64,000 bases of DNA from Nonomuraea pusilla (GCF_900109355.1 NZ_FOBF01000005.1:482519-546518); one strand, 5' to 3'. Numbered from the stretch's first letter, positions 43,540 through 52,970 are shown. Numbers and translations are program-made. Notes: generated by a model not told the origin, from the sequence alone.

Positions 43540-44187
43540 ATGACGCAGCAGCAACTCGCCGGAGCCGACGGCCTCGCCCAACTCGACCCCGTGTTCGCGC
43601 AGATGGCCCTGAGCGCGGGCCACAACCTGTGGGGCCTGCCGAACCTGACCACGCGTGAGAAGGCCTTCATCTGCCTGACCGCCGACCTGTGCCACCCGCA
43701 CCTGGGAACCCCGCTGGCCATGCACGTTCAGATGGCGTTGACCGGCGGGGTCGACCCCGAATCGATCAGGGAGCTCTTCCGGCATCTGGCGCCGTACGTG
43801 GGCTACCCCATCCTGGTCACGGCCTTCCAGCGCCTGACCGAGCTGGGCCTGCCCGAGGCGAGGGACCACCAGCCGCTGGAGGCCGGCGCGTTGGACGGTA
43901 CGCTCGCCCGAGTCGTACAGAACCTGAAAGCCGCCGCCCCTGGACTCGCCGACTTCAGCGAGCGGCAACTCGCCCAGCGATGGGCCCGCCCCTACCTCAG
44001 CGTTCGCGAACGAGCGCTCGCGTGCCTGGTCGTCGATGTCTTCTACCAGACGCTCGGGGAGTCCTTCCAGCTTCACGCCCAGCTCGCCAGGGCCGCCGGA
44101 GCCGGCGAGGAGACCCTTCACGATCTTCTTCGTGGTGTGGCCGAATTCGGGCTCGCCCGCGCCTGGTCGGCCGCCCGGCTCCTGTGA
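43540..44187 (+). CDS. Carboxymuconolactone decarboxylase-like protein
   Basis: This 215-residue protein is made of two related halves of the CMD/AhpD fold. The first contains LTTREKAFICLTADLCHPHLGTPLAMHVQMAL (residues about 37-68) and the second LSVRERALACLVVDVFYQTLGESFQLHAQLAR (about 153-184). Neither half has the CxxC or CxxH redox pair of AhpD-type members, so a decarboxylase-like or binding role is more likely. GAGGAG precedes the start. Confidence 0.78.
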   Translation: MTQQQLAGADGLAQLDPVFAQMALSAGHNLWGLPNLTTREKAFICLTADLCHPHLGTPLAMHVQMALTGGVDPESIRELFRHLAPYVGYPILVTAFQRLTELGLPEARDHQPLEAGALDGTLARVVQNLKAAAPGLADFSERQLAQRWARPYLSVRERALACLVVDVFYQTLGESFQLHAQLARAAGAGEETLHDLLRGVAEFGLARAWSAARLL

Positions 44188-44494
44188 GGGAACCTGCGGG
44201 TGTTGCTCCTCGGCCCGCCGGCCGGGCCCAGGGCCAGGGTCGGCGGTCGAGGTTGCCGCGCGCCCGTCCAGATGCCGCCGGTCGCTCGTGGGCCGCCAGC
44301 CGCCCGGCCGGCGAGGAAACGGGCCGCCGGTAGGAGGCTTCGAAGGCCACCGTGGCCGGCCCCATCGGGTCGCTCCGGTACGCAGCGAGGGCCGGAAGAA
44401 GTCGCGCTACGCCCCCCTTCGGACACTGCGGGGAACGATGAACCGGGTCGTCATCGTTGGACCGGGTGAACCCGCACCACGAAGGGAGGCACCC
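44188..44494. other. 307-bp intergenic stretch before htpX
   Basis: No gene is seen. A small hairpin GGCCCG/CGGGCC (44,212-44,228) just after the decarboxylase-like gene may terminate it. A frame open through this region into htpX has no HtpX-like helix, and the htpX start is best placed at 44,495. Confidence 0.5.
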
Positions 44495-45346
44495 TTGCGC
44501 CACAACGGCCTCCGCACCGCCGTCCTGCTGGGCGGCATGTCGGCGCTGATCATCGCGCTGGGAGCGTGGCTGGGGGGCGGCTCCGGCATCCAGATCGCGT
44601 TCGTCCTTGCCCTGGCGGGCAACGGCGTCGCCTACTTCTTCTCCGACCGCATCGCGCTGTCCGCCATGCGGGCCCGGCCCGTGAGCGAGGTTGAACAGCC
44701 CACGCTGTACCGAATCGTCCGGGAGCTTTCCACTCAGGCCAGGCAACCCATGCCACGGCTGTACGTCTCTCCCACGGCCCAGCCGAACGCCTTCGCGACC
44801 GGCCGCAGCCCCCGCCAGGCCGCCGTCTGCGTGACGTACGGGCTGACCAAGCTCCTCGACGAGAAGGAGCTGCGCGGGGTGATCGGGCACGAGCTGTCGC
44901 ACGTGTACAACCGGGACATCCTGATCTCGTCCGTGGCCGGTGCGCTCGCCACCATGATCACGTGGGCGAGCTACGTGGCGGTCTTCTTCGGCGGCTCGGA
45001 CGACGACGAGGGCCCCGGCTTCCTCGGCGCGCTGCTCATGATGGTGCTCGGCCCCGTCGCCGCCGGAATGGTGCAGATGGCCATCTCACGCACCAGAGAG
45101 TTCCAGGCGGACGAGTCGGGTGCCAGGCTCACCGGTGACCCGCTCGCGCTGGCGTCCGCACTCCGCAAGATCGAGATGGGCGCCCGGACGCTGCCGCTCC
45201 CCGAGAACAGCCGGCTCACGTCCGCGTCCCACATGATGATCGCCAACCCCTTCAGCGGCTCCGGCGTCGGCCGTCTCTTCGACACCCACCCGCCCACCTC
45301 CGAGCGCGTGGCCCGGCTGGAGCGCATGGCCGGCTACCGCCGCTGA
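44495..45346 (+). CDS. htpX: Membrane zinc metalloprotease HtpX
   Basis: This 283-residue M48B protease is involved in membrane-protein quality control. The start is a TTG giving (M)RHNGLRTAVLLGG, which matches actinobacterial HtpX starts, with GAAGGGAGG 5 bp upstream. Two N-terminal helices are followed by the zinc site HELSH near residue 131 and the third ligand in TREFQADESG near 205. A helix pair lies between them. The C-terminus (LFDTHPPTSERVARL) is typical. Confidence 0.93.
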   Translation: MRHNGLRTAVLLGGMSALIIALGAWLGGGSGIQIAFVLALAGNGVAYFFSDRIALSAMRARPVSEVEQPTLYRIVRELSTQARQPMPRLYVSPTAQPNAFATGRSPRQAAVCVTYGLTKLLDEKELRGVIGHELSHVYNRDILISSVAGALATMITWASYVAVFFGGSDDDEGPGFLGALLMMVLGPVAAGMVQMAISRTREFQADESGARLTGDPLALASALRKIEMGARTLPLPENSRLTSASHMMIANPFSGSGVGRLFDTHPPTSERVARLERMAGYRR

Positions 45347-45472
45347 ACCCCGTACCCTCCGGCCGCGGAGGAGCGGGGCACGAGACGCACGGCCTCATGC
45401 CCCGGCAACAACCGCCCTCCGCGATCTCCCAAGCGCTGAAAACCCAGCCCAGAGCCGTACGGCATGCCTCTG

Positions 45473-45964
45473 CTAGCGGTAGTTCACGAACTGCAGGGCG
45501 ATGTCCAGGTCCTTGCCCTTGAGCAGGGAGATGACATCCTGCAGGTCGTCCTTCTTCTTGGAGCTCACGCGCAGCTCCTCGCCCTGGATCTGCGCCTTGA
45601 CGCCCTTCGGCCCCTCGTCGCGGATCAACTTCGAGATCTTCTTCGCGTGCTCCTGGTCGATGCCCTCCTTCAGGCTGACCAGCAGGCGGTACTCCTTGCC
45701 CGACAGCTTGGGCTCGCCCGCGTCAAGGATCTTCAGCGACAGGCCACGCTTGATGACCTTCTCCTTGAACACGTCGAGCGCGGCGTTCGCCCGCTCCTCA
45801 CTGTTCGCCTTGACCTCGATGTTGTTCTGCCCGGACCAGCTGATGCTCGCCCCGGTACCCTTGAAGTCGAAGCGGTGCCCGATCTCCTTGACCGTCTGGT
45901 TCAGCGCGTTGTCGACCTCCTGACGGTCGATCTTGCTGACGATGTCGAAAGACGAATCGGCCAA
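45473..45964 (-). CDS. yajQ: YajQ family nucleotide-binding protein
   Basis: This 163-residue protein starts at TTG, giving (M)[16 protein letters not shown], the family's conserved start; GGGTGG lies upstream. [14 protein letters not shown] and [16 protein letters not shown] at the end are also family text. YajQ proteins bind nucleotides (c-di-GMP in some). In the original chromosome it neighboured the tRNA-Tyr gene. Confidence 0.93.
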   Translation of the reverse strand: MADSSFDIVSKIDRQEVDNALNQTVKEIGHRFDFKGTGASISWSGQNNIEVKANSEERANAALDVFKEKVIKRGLSLKILDAGEPKLSGKEYRLLVSLKEGIDQEHAKKISKLIRDEGPKGVKAQIQGEELRVSSKKKDDLQDVISLLKGKDLDIALQFVNYR

Positions 45965-46265
45965 AACACCCACCCTTTCGGCTGCGAAAGCACTTATTCG
46001 GGGTCCGGCCTTGCCGTACACGGACCCAGCGAACGAGCCTAGCCAGCATCGGCGCGCCGCGCAGGACACGCCCCACGCGCTCGCCCACGGCGGACACGGA
46101 GCCGGCGGACGATCCCCCCGAACGATCTCCACACCCCGCCCACCCCCGAACCCCCACGTCGCCGCGCCACGAGGGATCCAGATCGGCGCCACGGGACAAA
46201 CCGGTGTCACGCGCACCCCGGAAGTCCGCTATTCTTCTGTGTGTCGCCGCGAGAGCGGAAGACAA
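45965..46265. other. 301-bp intergenic stretch before tRNA-Tyr
   Basis: No gene is seen. It holds the promoter of yajQ on one side and of tRNA-Tyr on the other (TATTCT near 46,229 is a possible -10 for the tRNA). Confidence 0.5.
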
Positions 46266-46350
46266 GGCAGGTTGCCCGAGTGGCCAAAGGGAGCGGTCTG
46301 TAAAACCGTCGGCTCAGCCTACGCAAGTTCGAACCTTGCACCTGCCACCA
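46266..46350 (+). tRNA. tRNA-Tyr (anticodon GTA)
   Basis: The acceptor arms GGCAGGT and ACCTGCC pair perfectly. The anticodon loop CTGTAAA places GTA at 46,300-46,302, flanked by a 5-bp stem. A long variable arm (class II) and the T loop GTTCGAA follow, and the CCA end is encoded. The 3' part from 46,298 is also the left attachment site of the integrated element. Confidence 0.96.
46298..46348. repeat. attL, 51-bp direct repeat in the tRNA-Tyr 3' end
   Basis: This 51-bp segment, from the anticodon loop to the CCAC end of the tRNA, is repeated without mismatch at 62,090-62,140. The integrase gene lies next to it. This is the expected structure for an element that restores the tRNA gene on insertion. 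Confidence 0.95.
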
Positions 46351-46366
46351 GCAGTAAGAGCAGATC

Positions 46367-46386
46367 AGAGGCCCTACGGGGCCTCT
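46367..46386 (+). terminator. Element-borne hairpin after tRNA-Tyr
   Basis: AGAGGCCC and GGGCCTCT pair around TACG, followed by TCTGCGTTT. It lies just inside the left end, so the element supplies a terminator for the tRNA whose own terminator it displaced to 62,151. Confidence 0.75.
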
Positions 46387-46544
46387 TCTGCGTTTCAGGG
46401 GTGTGCAACCAGATGCAGCCCTGAGCGGCCGTCTGTCGGTGGTCGCGGGATATACGCGGGATGGATCCGGGGGCGTTTCCCCAGGTAGGCCCTGTGATCC
46501 CGAGCATCTGCGGGATGATCTGGCTGGGTCGAGAGCCACTGGAT

Positions 46545-46787
46545 TCAGCGTCGAGACCGGTCGCGGATCGCGGCCTCGATGCGAAGGCCGACGCCTACCA
46601 GAGCGACCCCGATGAAGATGGTCACCCATAGGAGCGAACTGGTCGATTTGGTATTCGCCTCGATGACGGCGAGCAGCACACCTAGGACGATGGCGACGAG
46701 GCCGGTCAGTCCGATGGTTTCGGAGGTTTCGTAGCGGCGCCAGCCGGTCCGGGATCCGTCTTTCGGTTCGGTCACGGGCGTGAGCAT
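46545..46787 (-). CDS. Small membrane protein in the AICE
   Basis: This 80-residue protein has two helices (IGLTGLVAIVLGVLLAVIEA and LLWVTIFIGVALVGVGLRI) and charged ends (MLTPVTEPKDGSRTGWRR, AAIRDRSRR). It lies between attL and int. No function recognised. Confidence 0.6.
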   Translation of the reverse strand: MLTPVTEPKDGSRTGWRRYETSETIGLTGLVAIVLGVLLAVIEANTKSTSSLLWVTIFIGVALVGVGLRIEAAIRDRSRR

Positions 46788-46964
46788 CCCATGCGGAGCT
46801 CAAGATCCGGTAGCGGTCCGGATTCGGCCACTTCAAGTGGCACTGCCCAACTCTTGGCCACAGTGGCCGGCATGCGGCCAGATACCGTGTCACCTGACAT
46901 CTGGCACTCAACGTCGAAAGGCCCCGGGGAAGCCGGAGCCCTTCGAGTGGTGCTGTTCGTGATC

Positions 46965-48344
46965 TCATGCGGTGAGTACGTCCGCGATCCGCTGGTTGAC
47001 GATCTCCTCGTGGCCGTCGATGCACTTGGCGTAGACCCGGAGCAGGACGTCCACCCCGTGGCCGGCACGGGCGGCCACTTCTGGGGCCGGTACGCCGCCG
47101 TTGAGCCAGAGCGAGACGGCCGCGTGGCGGAGGTCGTACGGTCGCCGGGCGAGGGGTGAGGCGACCTGGGCGGGTGTGAGAGCGAGGGTGCGGGCCTCCT
47201 GCCAGACCTCGGTGTAGGCCGTCGAGGCGACCACGCCGCCGCGCTCGCTACGGAACAGCCGCCCGTCAGGGGCGACGCCGAACTCTGTGATGTGTTGCCG
47301 AAGGATCTTGACCAGTTCCGGCGGGATCGGGATCCGACGGACGTCATCCTGGCCCCGATGCTTGAGGCCGCGTAGCTCGTGCGCGTCCCCAGTGTCGGTC
47401 CAGCGGCGGTTCACCTCGGGTCGGGAGCCGTCGAGGGTGAGCCGTCCCCAGCCTTGCGGCGGGAGGTGGCAGTCCTGCTCGCGGAGGCTGACGGCCTCGC
47501 CAGGCCGAAGTGCGGCGAAGTACATACAGGCGAACATGGCCATCAACCGCTGTCCCCGGCCCTTCCCGCCGCGCTGGCGCTTGCCGACGTAGGTAAGCGC
47601 CACGAGCAGTTCGCGGGCCTGGCGAGGGTTGACCACGACTCGTGGATCCACCGTTTCGGTGGTCTTCGGAAGCTTCCACTTGATCCGGTGCAGCGGGTTG
47701 GACGGCAGCTCTTCCAACTCGACGGCGTACTCGAAGACGTGGTGCAGGATGGCGCGCTTGCGCTTGATCGTGTTGGCGCCGGCCTTCTTGCCGTCGAGGC
47801 GGAGGGTGAGGGCGTCCAGGGCCGGGCGGACGGCTTTGGTGTCGTTGAGGTCCTCCATGGTGAGCGATGCGGCCTCCAGCCAGCGGACGGCCCGCGCGAT
47901 GTCGGCGGGCATCGCGGGCCGCTTGTCTTCGGGCAGGAGGATGTACTGGCGTAGGGCAGTACGGAGGATGGTGGCGTCCGGCCGCCCTGGCTTGTCCATC
48001 GTCAGCGCCGGGAGAGCCGTGGCCAGGGCGTCGGACATGCTGTCACGGCTCTTGGCAGCCGCGTGCGGCCAGCGCGCCTCCACATACGCCTTCACGAAGT
48101 CGAGGACGGTCCGCGCGTCCTTAGCCTTGATCATCGACTGGGGGAGGCCGGTCTCCAGGTCGAACGCCTCTCCCCGTCTTGCGGCCTGCCGCAGGTCGGT
48201 CAGGAAGCTCTCGCCGAGGGCCTTGGTCTTGAAGGTCTTGGACTTCTCCCGGCCGCCGACCTTCCAGCGCACCTCGTAGGAGGGTGACTTGCTGGACTTG
48301 TTCCGCCGGATCTCCCAGAACTTCACGTCGTACGAGGTCGTCAT
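46965..48344 (-). CDS. int: Tyrosine-recombinase integrase of the AICE
   Basis: This 459-residue site-specific recombinase would insert and excise the element at tRNA-Tyr. An N-terminal SAM-like/arm-binding region precedes the catalytic domain. The catalytic Arg is in ALRPGEAVSLRE near residue 280, the box-II region reads RRPYDLRHAAVSLWL near 405 (Tyr where many have His) and the nucleophile Tyr is in LLRVYAKCIDG near 436. It is the last gene of a minus-strand run and overlaps xis by 4 bp. It reads towards attL, as usual. Confidence 0.95.
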   Translation of the reverse strand: MTTSYDVKFWEIRRNKSSKSPSYEVRWKVGGREKSKTFKTKALGESFLTDLRQAARRGEAFDLETGLPQSMIKAKDARTVLDFVKAYVEARWPHAAAKSRDSMSDALATALPALTMDKPGRPDATILRTALRQYILLPEDKRPAMPADIARAVRWLEAASLTMEDLNDTKAVRPALDALTLRLDGKKAGANTIKRKRAILHHVFEYAVELEELPSNPLHRIKWKLPKTTETVDPRVVVNPRQARELLVALTYVGKRQRGGKGRGQRLMAMFACMYFAALRPGEAVSLREQDCHLPPQGWGRLTLDGSRPEVNRRWTDTGDAHELRGLKHRGQDDVRRIPIPPELVKILRQHITEFGVAPDGRLFRSERGGVVASTAYTEVWQEARTLALTPAQVASPLARRPYDLRHAAVSLWLNGGVPAPEVAARAGHGVDVLLRVYAKCIDGHEEIVNQRIADVLTA

Positions 48345-48532
48345 GCTGCGCTCCGGAGGGATTCGAGCCAGGCTTCGAGGTCGCTGCGATAGATGCGGAG
48401 CTCGCCGTTGGGCAGGCGGATGCCCTTCGGTGCCTTGCCGGTCTCACGCCAGCGGTAGAAGGTGCGGCGGGAGACTCCGCCGAGTTCGTCGAGGACCTGG
48501 GCGACGGTGAGGAGTTCGTTCCTCTTGCTCAT
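48341..48532 (-). CDS. xis: Excisionase-like helix-turn-helix protein
   Basis: This 63-residue MerR/excisionase-type winged helix reads LLTVAQVLDELGGVSRRTFYRWRETGKAPKGIRLPNGELRIYRSDLEAWL. It would direct the integrase to excision. It overlaps both the int start and the Rep stop by 4 bp, the standard AICE arrangement. Confidence 0.92.
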   Translation of the reverse strand: MSKRNELLTVAQVLDELGGVSRRTFYRWRETGKAPKGIRLPNGELRIYRSDLEAWLESLRSAA

Positions 48533-50142
48533 GCGGCCCTCCCAAGGTCCTCAGTTGCCGAAAGATCTTGTCCGGCTGCTCTGGCTTCCAGCTCTCTGAG
48601 GTGGGCTCGCCAGCGTTGGCGTTCGGCCACGGTGCGCAGGAGGCGTACGGCGAGGGGTGGCACGTTGGCGTCTCCGGCCGGGACGGGGCGCCAGATGTAG
48701 CGGTGTGGGTCGGTGGGCTCGTCGGACTGGCCGAGGGCTTCCAGGACCCAGGTGCGGCGGTCTTGCTTGTGTTCGGCGAGGGTCTTGTTGGACCACTTGC
48801 GGGAGACCAGGACGCGGCGTCCGGCGTAGCCGAGGTGTTCGGGCTTGTGCGCCTTGGAGCGGCACCGGCCGGGCTGCATGCCGGACTTGGCGTTCTTCGG
48901 CTGGACGCCGTAGCGGAGCCAGTTCGGGCAGGTGGGTGAGCAGGGTTCGTAGCGCAGGGCGTCGACCATGCGGGCGGCGTGCTCGCGCTGGGCCTGGCCG
49001 CCGTCGAGGGTCTCGCCGATGGACTTGGTCAGGTACTTGGACAGGTACCGGATGCACTGGTCGGCGTCCGGGGTGCCGGCGAGAACACCTTGTACGTCCA
49101 CTTGTTCGCCGAAGCGCAGCACGTGGAGGGGTTCGGCGTCCTCGTCCAGGGCGTCGAGGGCCTCGTCCCAGGTGGGCAGGACCTCGCCGGTGGCCGGGTC
49201 GAGGTAGCCGGCCTGCTCGTCCCAGACGGGCAGGTGGTCACCGTCGAAACGCGCTTCATCAGCCTGGGGCCACCACACCTGGTGGTAAGTGGCGGCGGCT
49301 ATCTGCTTGATCTCCGCACGCGGGAGGGTGCCGCGGATGGCCATGTGCAGGTGCGGGGCGAGCCGCTTCTGAGGTTCGACGGCGGCGAAGTACTGCACGT
49401 CATAGCCCGCGACCCGGCGCAGGTTCTGCACGAACCGGTCCACGAGCTTGGAGAAGTGCAGCGCGTCCCGAGCCGCACGCCGGTAGTCGTAGGTGTCGGG
49501 ATCGATCGGGACTCCGTCACGGACCTTGCCGTAGCTGGGCAGGGTGAGCGTGACGAACAGCGATGGGCGGTAGGTCTTGCCGTTCGGCGCTTGGAAGGTG
49601 CGTCCAAGGGTGGTGCTGGTCATCTTGCGCTTGGGCAGGTCGGGCGCGTCCTGCCGACGCCGGGTCGATCGGGTGCGCTTGGGCACCGCGGATCCGGTGA
49701 CGCTGCCCCGCATGCCTGCGGCGTTGATCTCGTCATCGAGGCCCGCCAGGACGGCGTCCAGGTCGGTGGTGTCGTCGCCGGCCTGTTCCGCGGCGTCGCG
49801 CCTGGCCTGCATGTCGGCGCGGAACTCGACCAGCCAGCGCTGTTCCTCGTTCGGTTCGTCCGGCGTGATGGCCGGTTCGGTGTCGAGGTGCCAGCCCTCG
49901 CGGCATTGGGCCATGCGGAGCTGTCGATTGCGCTTGGCGCAGGGTGGGCACTTGCTGTCGAGGGTGGAGCCGCACGGGACGTCGATGATCTCGGCCTTGC
50001 CGGTGACGATGTCGAACCGTCGCAGCGGGATGGGGCTGATGCAGACGCCGTGCTGCTTGGCGACCTCTATGAGCACGTCGCGGGCCATCGGCATGGCCTG
50101 GCGTACGGCCCGGGGGAGTGCGCGGTCGTGCGGATGGGTCAT
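48529..50142 (-). CDS. RepSA-like replication initiator
   Basis: This 537-residue initiator is of the pSAM2 type, used for rolling-circle replication of the excised element. An HUH-like motif lies in LAPHLHMAIRG near residue 264 and the active Tyr/Lys motif in CIRYLSKYLTKSI near 366. A Cys cluster CGSTLDSKCPPCAKR near 60 and CSPTCPNWLRYG near 410 may bind zinc. The start overlaps the stop of the next small gene. The double-strand origin usually lies in or near such genes but was not pinpointed. Confidence 0.9.
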   Translation of the reverse strand: MTHPHDRALPRAVRQAMPMARDVLIEVAKQHGVCISPIPLRRFDIVTGKAEIIDVPCGSTLDSKCPPCAKRNRQLRMAQCREGWHLDTEPAITPDEPNEEQRWLVEFRADMQARRDAAEQAGDDTTDLDAVLAGLDDEINAAGMRGSVTGSAVPKRTRSTRRRQDAPDLPKRKMTSTTLGRTFQAPNGKTYRPSLFVTLTLPSYGKVRDGVPIDPDTYDYRRAARDALHFSKLVDRFVQNLRRVAGYDVQYFAAVEPQKRLAPHLHMAIRGTLPRAEIKQIAAATYHQVWWPQADEARFDGDHLPVWDEQAGYLDPATGEVLPTWDEALDALDEDAEPLHVLRFGEQVDVQGVLAGTPDADQCIRYLSKYLTKSIGETLDGGQAQREHAARMVDALRYEPCSPTCPNWLRYGVQPKNAKSGMQPGRCRSKAHKPEHLGYAGRRVLVSRKWSNKTLAEHKQDRRTWVLEALGQSDEPTDPHRYIWRPVPAGDANVPPLAVRLLRTVAERQRWRAHLRELEARAAGQDLSATEDLGRAA

Positions 50143-50342
50143 GCGGTCCTCCCTTCGTCGGTGGTCTCGGTCATGAGGGCGCAGAACCGGTAGCGCTCCA
50201 GGTGCGGGTGCGCGTGGACGCGGGCGTGGTGGAGCTCGAAGACCCGCATGCGGGGCAGGTCACGGGCGGTCAGCAGGACCAGCAGCGGACGGCCCGCGAC
50301 CAGGCTGATCTCGTCGGCGGTGCCGTGGAAGCAGATCCTCAT
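50139..50342 (-). CDS. Small AICE protein, unknown
   Basis: This 67-residue protein, MRICFHGTADEISLVAGRPLLVLL and on, sits between the FtsK-like and Rep genes with 4-bp overlaps at both ends, so it is almost certainly translated. Small proteins at this place in AICEs have no established role. Confidence 0.7.
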   Translation of the reverse strand: MRICFHGTADEISLVAGRPLLVLLTARDLPRMRVFELHHARVHAHPHLERYRFCALMTETTDEGRTA

Positions 50343-51766
50343 GCCGCACCGCCGTGCGGCGCGTAGGCGGTTACCATGGCGCGGATGTCGTGGTCGGAGA
50401 CGTAGGCGGCACGGACCCGGGCGGGTTCGGGGCTGGCTTCCAATCGGACGTAGCCGACGCCCGCGCCCAGCTCCGGAACCGGCGAGATGTGGTCGGCGAG
50501 CGCGCCGCGATCACGCGCGCCGTCCCCGAGGACCATGTCCACCTGTTCCGACTCGTCCAGGCGCAGGGCGATCTTGTCGGGGAACAGGTTGCGGATGTTC
50601 ATGACCTCTTTGCGCGGGTCCTGGAGCGCGGCGAGGACGCCGACGCCGACCGCGCGGCCCTGGGTGGTGAGCGTGGCCAGTGCGGCGGAGATGCGCTGCC
50701 TGAGCTGCCGGTCGGACTGGTAGGCGGTCAGGAACGCGACCTCGTCCACCACGACCAGGATGAACGGGTCATCGACGGTGGGCGTGTGGGAGCGTTGGAG
50801 CCCGGCGAAGCGAGCCGCCCGCTTCTGCATGACGCGGACGGCCTCGTCCAGCAGGTCGGCGCACTCTTCCGGAGTGGCCGCGTACCTGGGGCCGAACAGG
50901 TCGCGACCGTAGGAGAGCTCCATCAGCTTGGGATCCAGAGCCCACAGCTCCACCAGGCCGGCGCGGGCGGCGGGCAGGAGCGAGCGGATGACGGACCAGA
51001 TGATCGACCCCTTGCCGGCCCCGGTCGCACCCGCGACGAGGACATGCGTGCCGTGCACCTTGAGCCGCCACGGCCGCCCGTCCTCACATCGGCCGATCTC
51101 CACCGGTCCCACGGTCGGCTCCTCCGGGATGGCGAGCGCCGGCAGAGGCGAGGCGAGTGGATCGCTGCGCGGGAAGGTCAAGGTGAGCCGACCGGCCTGG
51201 GACAGAGCCACGCGGCACGACTTCGCGCCGAAGCCTTGGGCCAGGTGGTCGGTGCGGTCGGCCCAGTCCTTGACCGCTTGCCCCTTGAGCATGCGCACGG
51301 TGACCAGGTCGGCCCACGAGGTGCAGGTGACCTTGCCGAGGGTGGGCAGGTAGTCGCGTCCTCGGATGTGACGGCCGAGACCGGAGACGATCATGACGGG
51401 TTGCCAGTGCCGCCGGTAGATCCAGATGAGTCGCCACCAGGCCAGCAGCCGGTAGCCGACCAGGCGGGCGAACGACGGCCGGTCGATGAACGCCCACGAG
51501 GTCAGGGCCAGGACGACAGTGCCGAGCAGGGACGCCGCCATCGGCCAGCCGTAGACGTACCAGGCCGCGCCGAGGACGGCCGGGACGGCAGTGGCGATGG
51601 GATGGCGGCAGACCATACGGACGAGCCCGGCGAGCATGCGACAGACGAGGAGGAGGATGGTGAGGACGGCGGGCGTGGTGACCACGGCCGGGCGGAAGAC
51701 GACGGCCGTGTCGGGCGTGGTGGAGACGAGATTGCGTGCCTCGTCGCCAGGCAGCCGCTTGAACAT
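50339..51766 (-). CDS. FtsK/SpoIIIE-like DNA translocase (TraB/TraSA type)
   Basis: This 475-residue membrane ATPase would move double-stranded DNA between hyphae. Two or three helices (residues about 30-100) precede the motor domain with Walker A GATGAGKGSI near residue 245 and Walker B FILVVVDEVAFL near 330. The start MFKRLPGDEARN was chosen because GAGAGG lies upstream. An alternative ATG at 51,850 (MRRGRWKRQ) directly follows the upstream stop and cannot be excluded. Confidence 0.92.
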   Translation of the reverse strand: MFKRLPGDEARNLVSTTPDTAVVFRPAVVTTPAVLTILLLVCRMLAGLVRMVCRHPIATAVPAVLGAAWYVYGWPMAASLLGTVVLALTSWAFIDRPSFARLVGYRLLAWWRLIWIYRRHWQPVMIVSGLGRHIRGRDYLPTLGKVTCTSWADLVTVRMLKGQAVKDWADRTDHLAQGFGAKSCRVALSQAGRLTLTFPRSDPLASPLPALAIPEEPTVGPVEIGRCEDGRPWRLKVHGTHVLVAGATGAGKGSIIWSVIRSLLPAARAGLVELWALDPKLMELSYGRDLFGPRYAATPEECADLLDEAVRVMQKRAARFAGLQRSHTPTVDDPFILVVVDEVAFLTAYQSDRQLRQRISAALATLTTQGRAVGVGVLAALQDPRKEVMNIRNLFPDKIALRLDESEQVDMVLGDGARDRGALADHISPVPELGAGVGYVRLEASPEPARVRAAYVSDHDIRAMVTAYAPHGGAA

Positions 51767-51851
51767 AAGCTTGGAACCTCTCGTGATGTGGAAGTCAGGG
51801 GAGAACCGAGGGGCCGCCAGAAGTTGCCGCTTCCAGCGGCCCCGCCTCATG

Positions 51852-52175
51852 TCAGGCCGCCGGGCCGGTGGTGTCCGCAGTGGCGTCCTTGTTGGCCTGT
51901 TCGGCGTGCAGGCACTCGCAGTCGGCCAGGTAGCGAGCGGCGGCGTTGAAGATCTCGCGGGCGACGGCCAAGTCGGCGTCGGTGACCGGCCCGGCCCCGG
52001 TGGTCGAGATGTGCACGGCGGCCTCGTGGGAGCTGAACTCCAGGTACGGACGCGGGTTGCTGAGCAGCAGCCCGGCGCGGACCTTCAGGCGCGGCGTGTA
52101 GAAGGAGACGCCGACGTGCGGCGCGGACTCCGGTCGCATGGACAGAGTGACGTAGGTGTACGGGCTGAGAGTCAT
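51852..52175 (-). CDS. Small AICE protein, unknown (paralogue pair, member 1)
   Basis: This 107-residue protein, MTLSPYTYVTLSMRPES and on, contains VHISTTGAGPVTDADLAVAREIFNAAARYLADCE. That segment resembles the PVTVEDLEFARQLAREAHRFA segment of the neighbouring gene, so the two probably arose by duplication. It overlaps that neighbour by 4 bp. No function recognised. Confidence 0.68.
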   Translation of the reverse strand: MTLSPYTYVTLSMRPESAPHVGVSFYTPRLKVRAGLLLSNPRPYLEFSSHEAAVHISTTGAGPVTDADLAVAREIFNAAARYLADCECLHAEQANKDATADTTGPAA

Positions 52176-52438
52176 GCCGCGACCCCCGTGCCGTCGGGGA
52201 GGCCGTAGAAGGCTCGTTCCAGGGATCGGGCGAAGCGGTGCGCCTCGCGGGCGAGCTGCCGGGCGAACTCCAGGTCTTCTACCGTCACGGGTCCGCTGGT
52301 GGTGACCAGGACGGAGGTGGCGCCGAAGTCGAGCGACAGGACGGGCTCACGGCGGGCGAACGGGTGGTTGAGGGTGCGGGCGGCGTGCCCGGTGGTCAGC
52401 CGGATCACGCTGTTGCGCGGCGTGCGGCGTCGGGTCAT
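52172..52438 (-). CDS. Small AICE protein, unknown (paralogue pair, member 2)
   Basis: This 88-residue basic-N-terminus protein, MTRRRTPRNSVIRL and on, has a segment related to the downstream neighbour (see 51,852). It abuts the Pra-like gene without a gap. No function recognised. Confidence 0.68.
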   Translation of the reverse strand: MTRRRTPRNSVIRLTTGHAARTLNHPFARREPVLSLDFGATSVLVTTSGPVTVEDLEFARQLAREAHRFARSLERAFYGLPDGTGVAA

Positions 52439-52873
52439 CTAAGCGGCGTCCCTTCCGGCCGAAGCCTTGCTCGAGGCGGTCTGAACCGGCTGGGCGTTCT
52501 GGCGAGGCGCGTGCATCTCGCGGACCTTGATCGAGTACGCGAGACGGCCGGCGGCGTTGACGTACGGCGTGATGGAGACGCCGTCGAACTCGACCGGCGT
52601 GAACGGCAGGCCCGGCATGGGCTGCGGCGGCACCGGCTGGACCGGAGCCAGAATCTTGACCGCCACCGTCTTCTGGGCGGGCTTGAGGGTCGGGTCACCG
52701 TCCATAACCGCGACCTGCCAGACCAGCTCTCCGGTCTGCTTGTCGCGGGCCTGCACGAACCGGCCGCCGGCGGAGGCGTCGAAGTCCTTGACGGGCTCGA
52801 CCTCGCCGACGACGTAGCAGCCGTGCGGGAAGACCATGGCGTAGGTGACAGGGATGGGTCCTTGGATGGCCAT
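52439..52873 (-). CDS. Pra-like activator of AICE replication, integration and excision
   Basis: This 144-residue protein starts MAIQGPIPVTYAMVFPHGCYVVGEVEPVKDFDA, then ELVWQVAVMDGDP and LPFTPVEFDGVSITPYV, matching remembered Pra/pSAM2-type activators. The start follows AGAGGAA. It is first in the minus-strand operon that runs to int, with KorSA-type operators just upstream, so the GntR repressor probably controls the whole run. Confidence 0.82.
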   Translation of the reverse strand: MAIQGPIPVTYAMVFPHGCYVVGEVEPVKDFDASAGGRFVQARDKQTGELVWQVAVMDGDPTLKPAQKTVAVKILAPVQPVPPQPMPGLPFTPVEFDGVSITPYVNAAGRLAYSIKVREMHAPRQNAQPVQTASSKASAGRDAA

Positions 52874-52916
52874 GCTGTTCCTCTCGAAAGCGGCGGAGAG
52901 CTCTTCGTTCGCTCGT

Positions 52917-52970
52917 CCACTTGTCCGCATGAGTTGAGAGTAGGTGATCACAACTCGTCCGCACAAGTGG
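52917..52970. promoter_or_regulatory. Inverted pair of GntR (KorSA-like) operators
   Basis: CCACTTGTCCGCATGAGTTG (52,917-52,936) and CAACTCGTCCGCACAAGTGG (52,951-52,970) are near-complements, forming a 54-bp inverted repeat upstream of the Pra-like gene. A third copy lies upstream of the GntR gene. Confidence 0.72.
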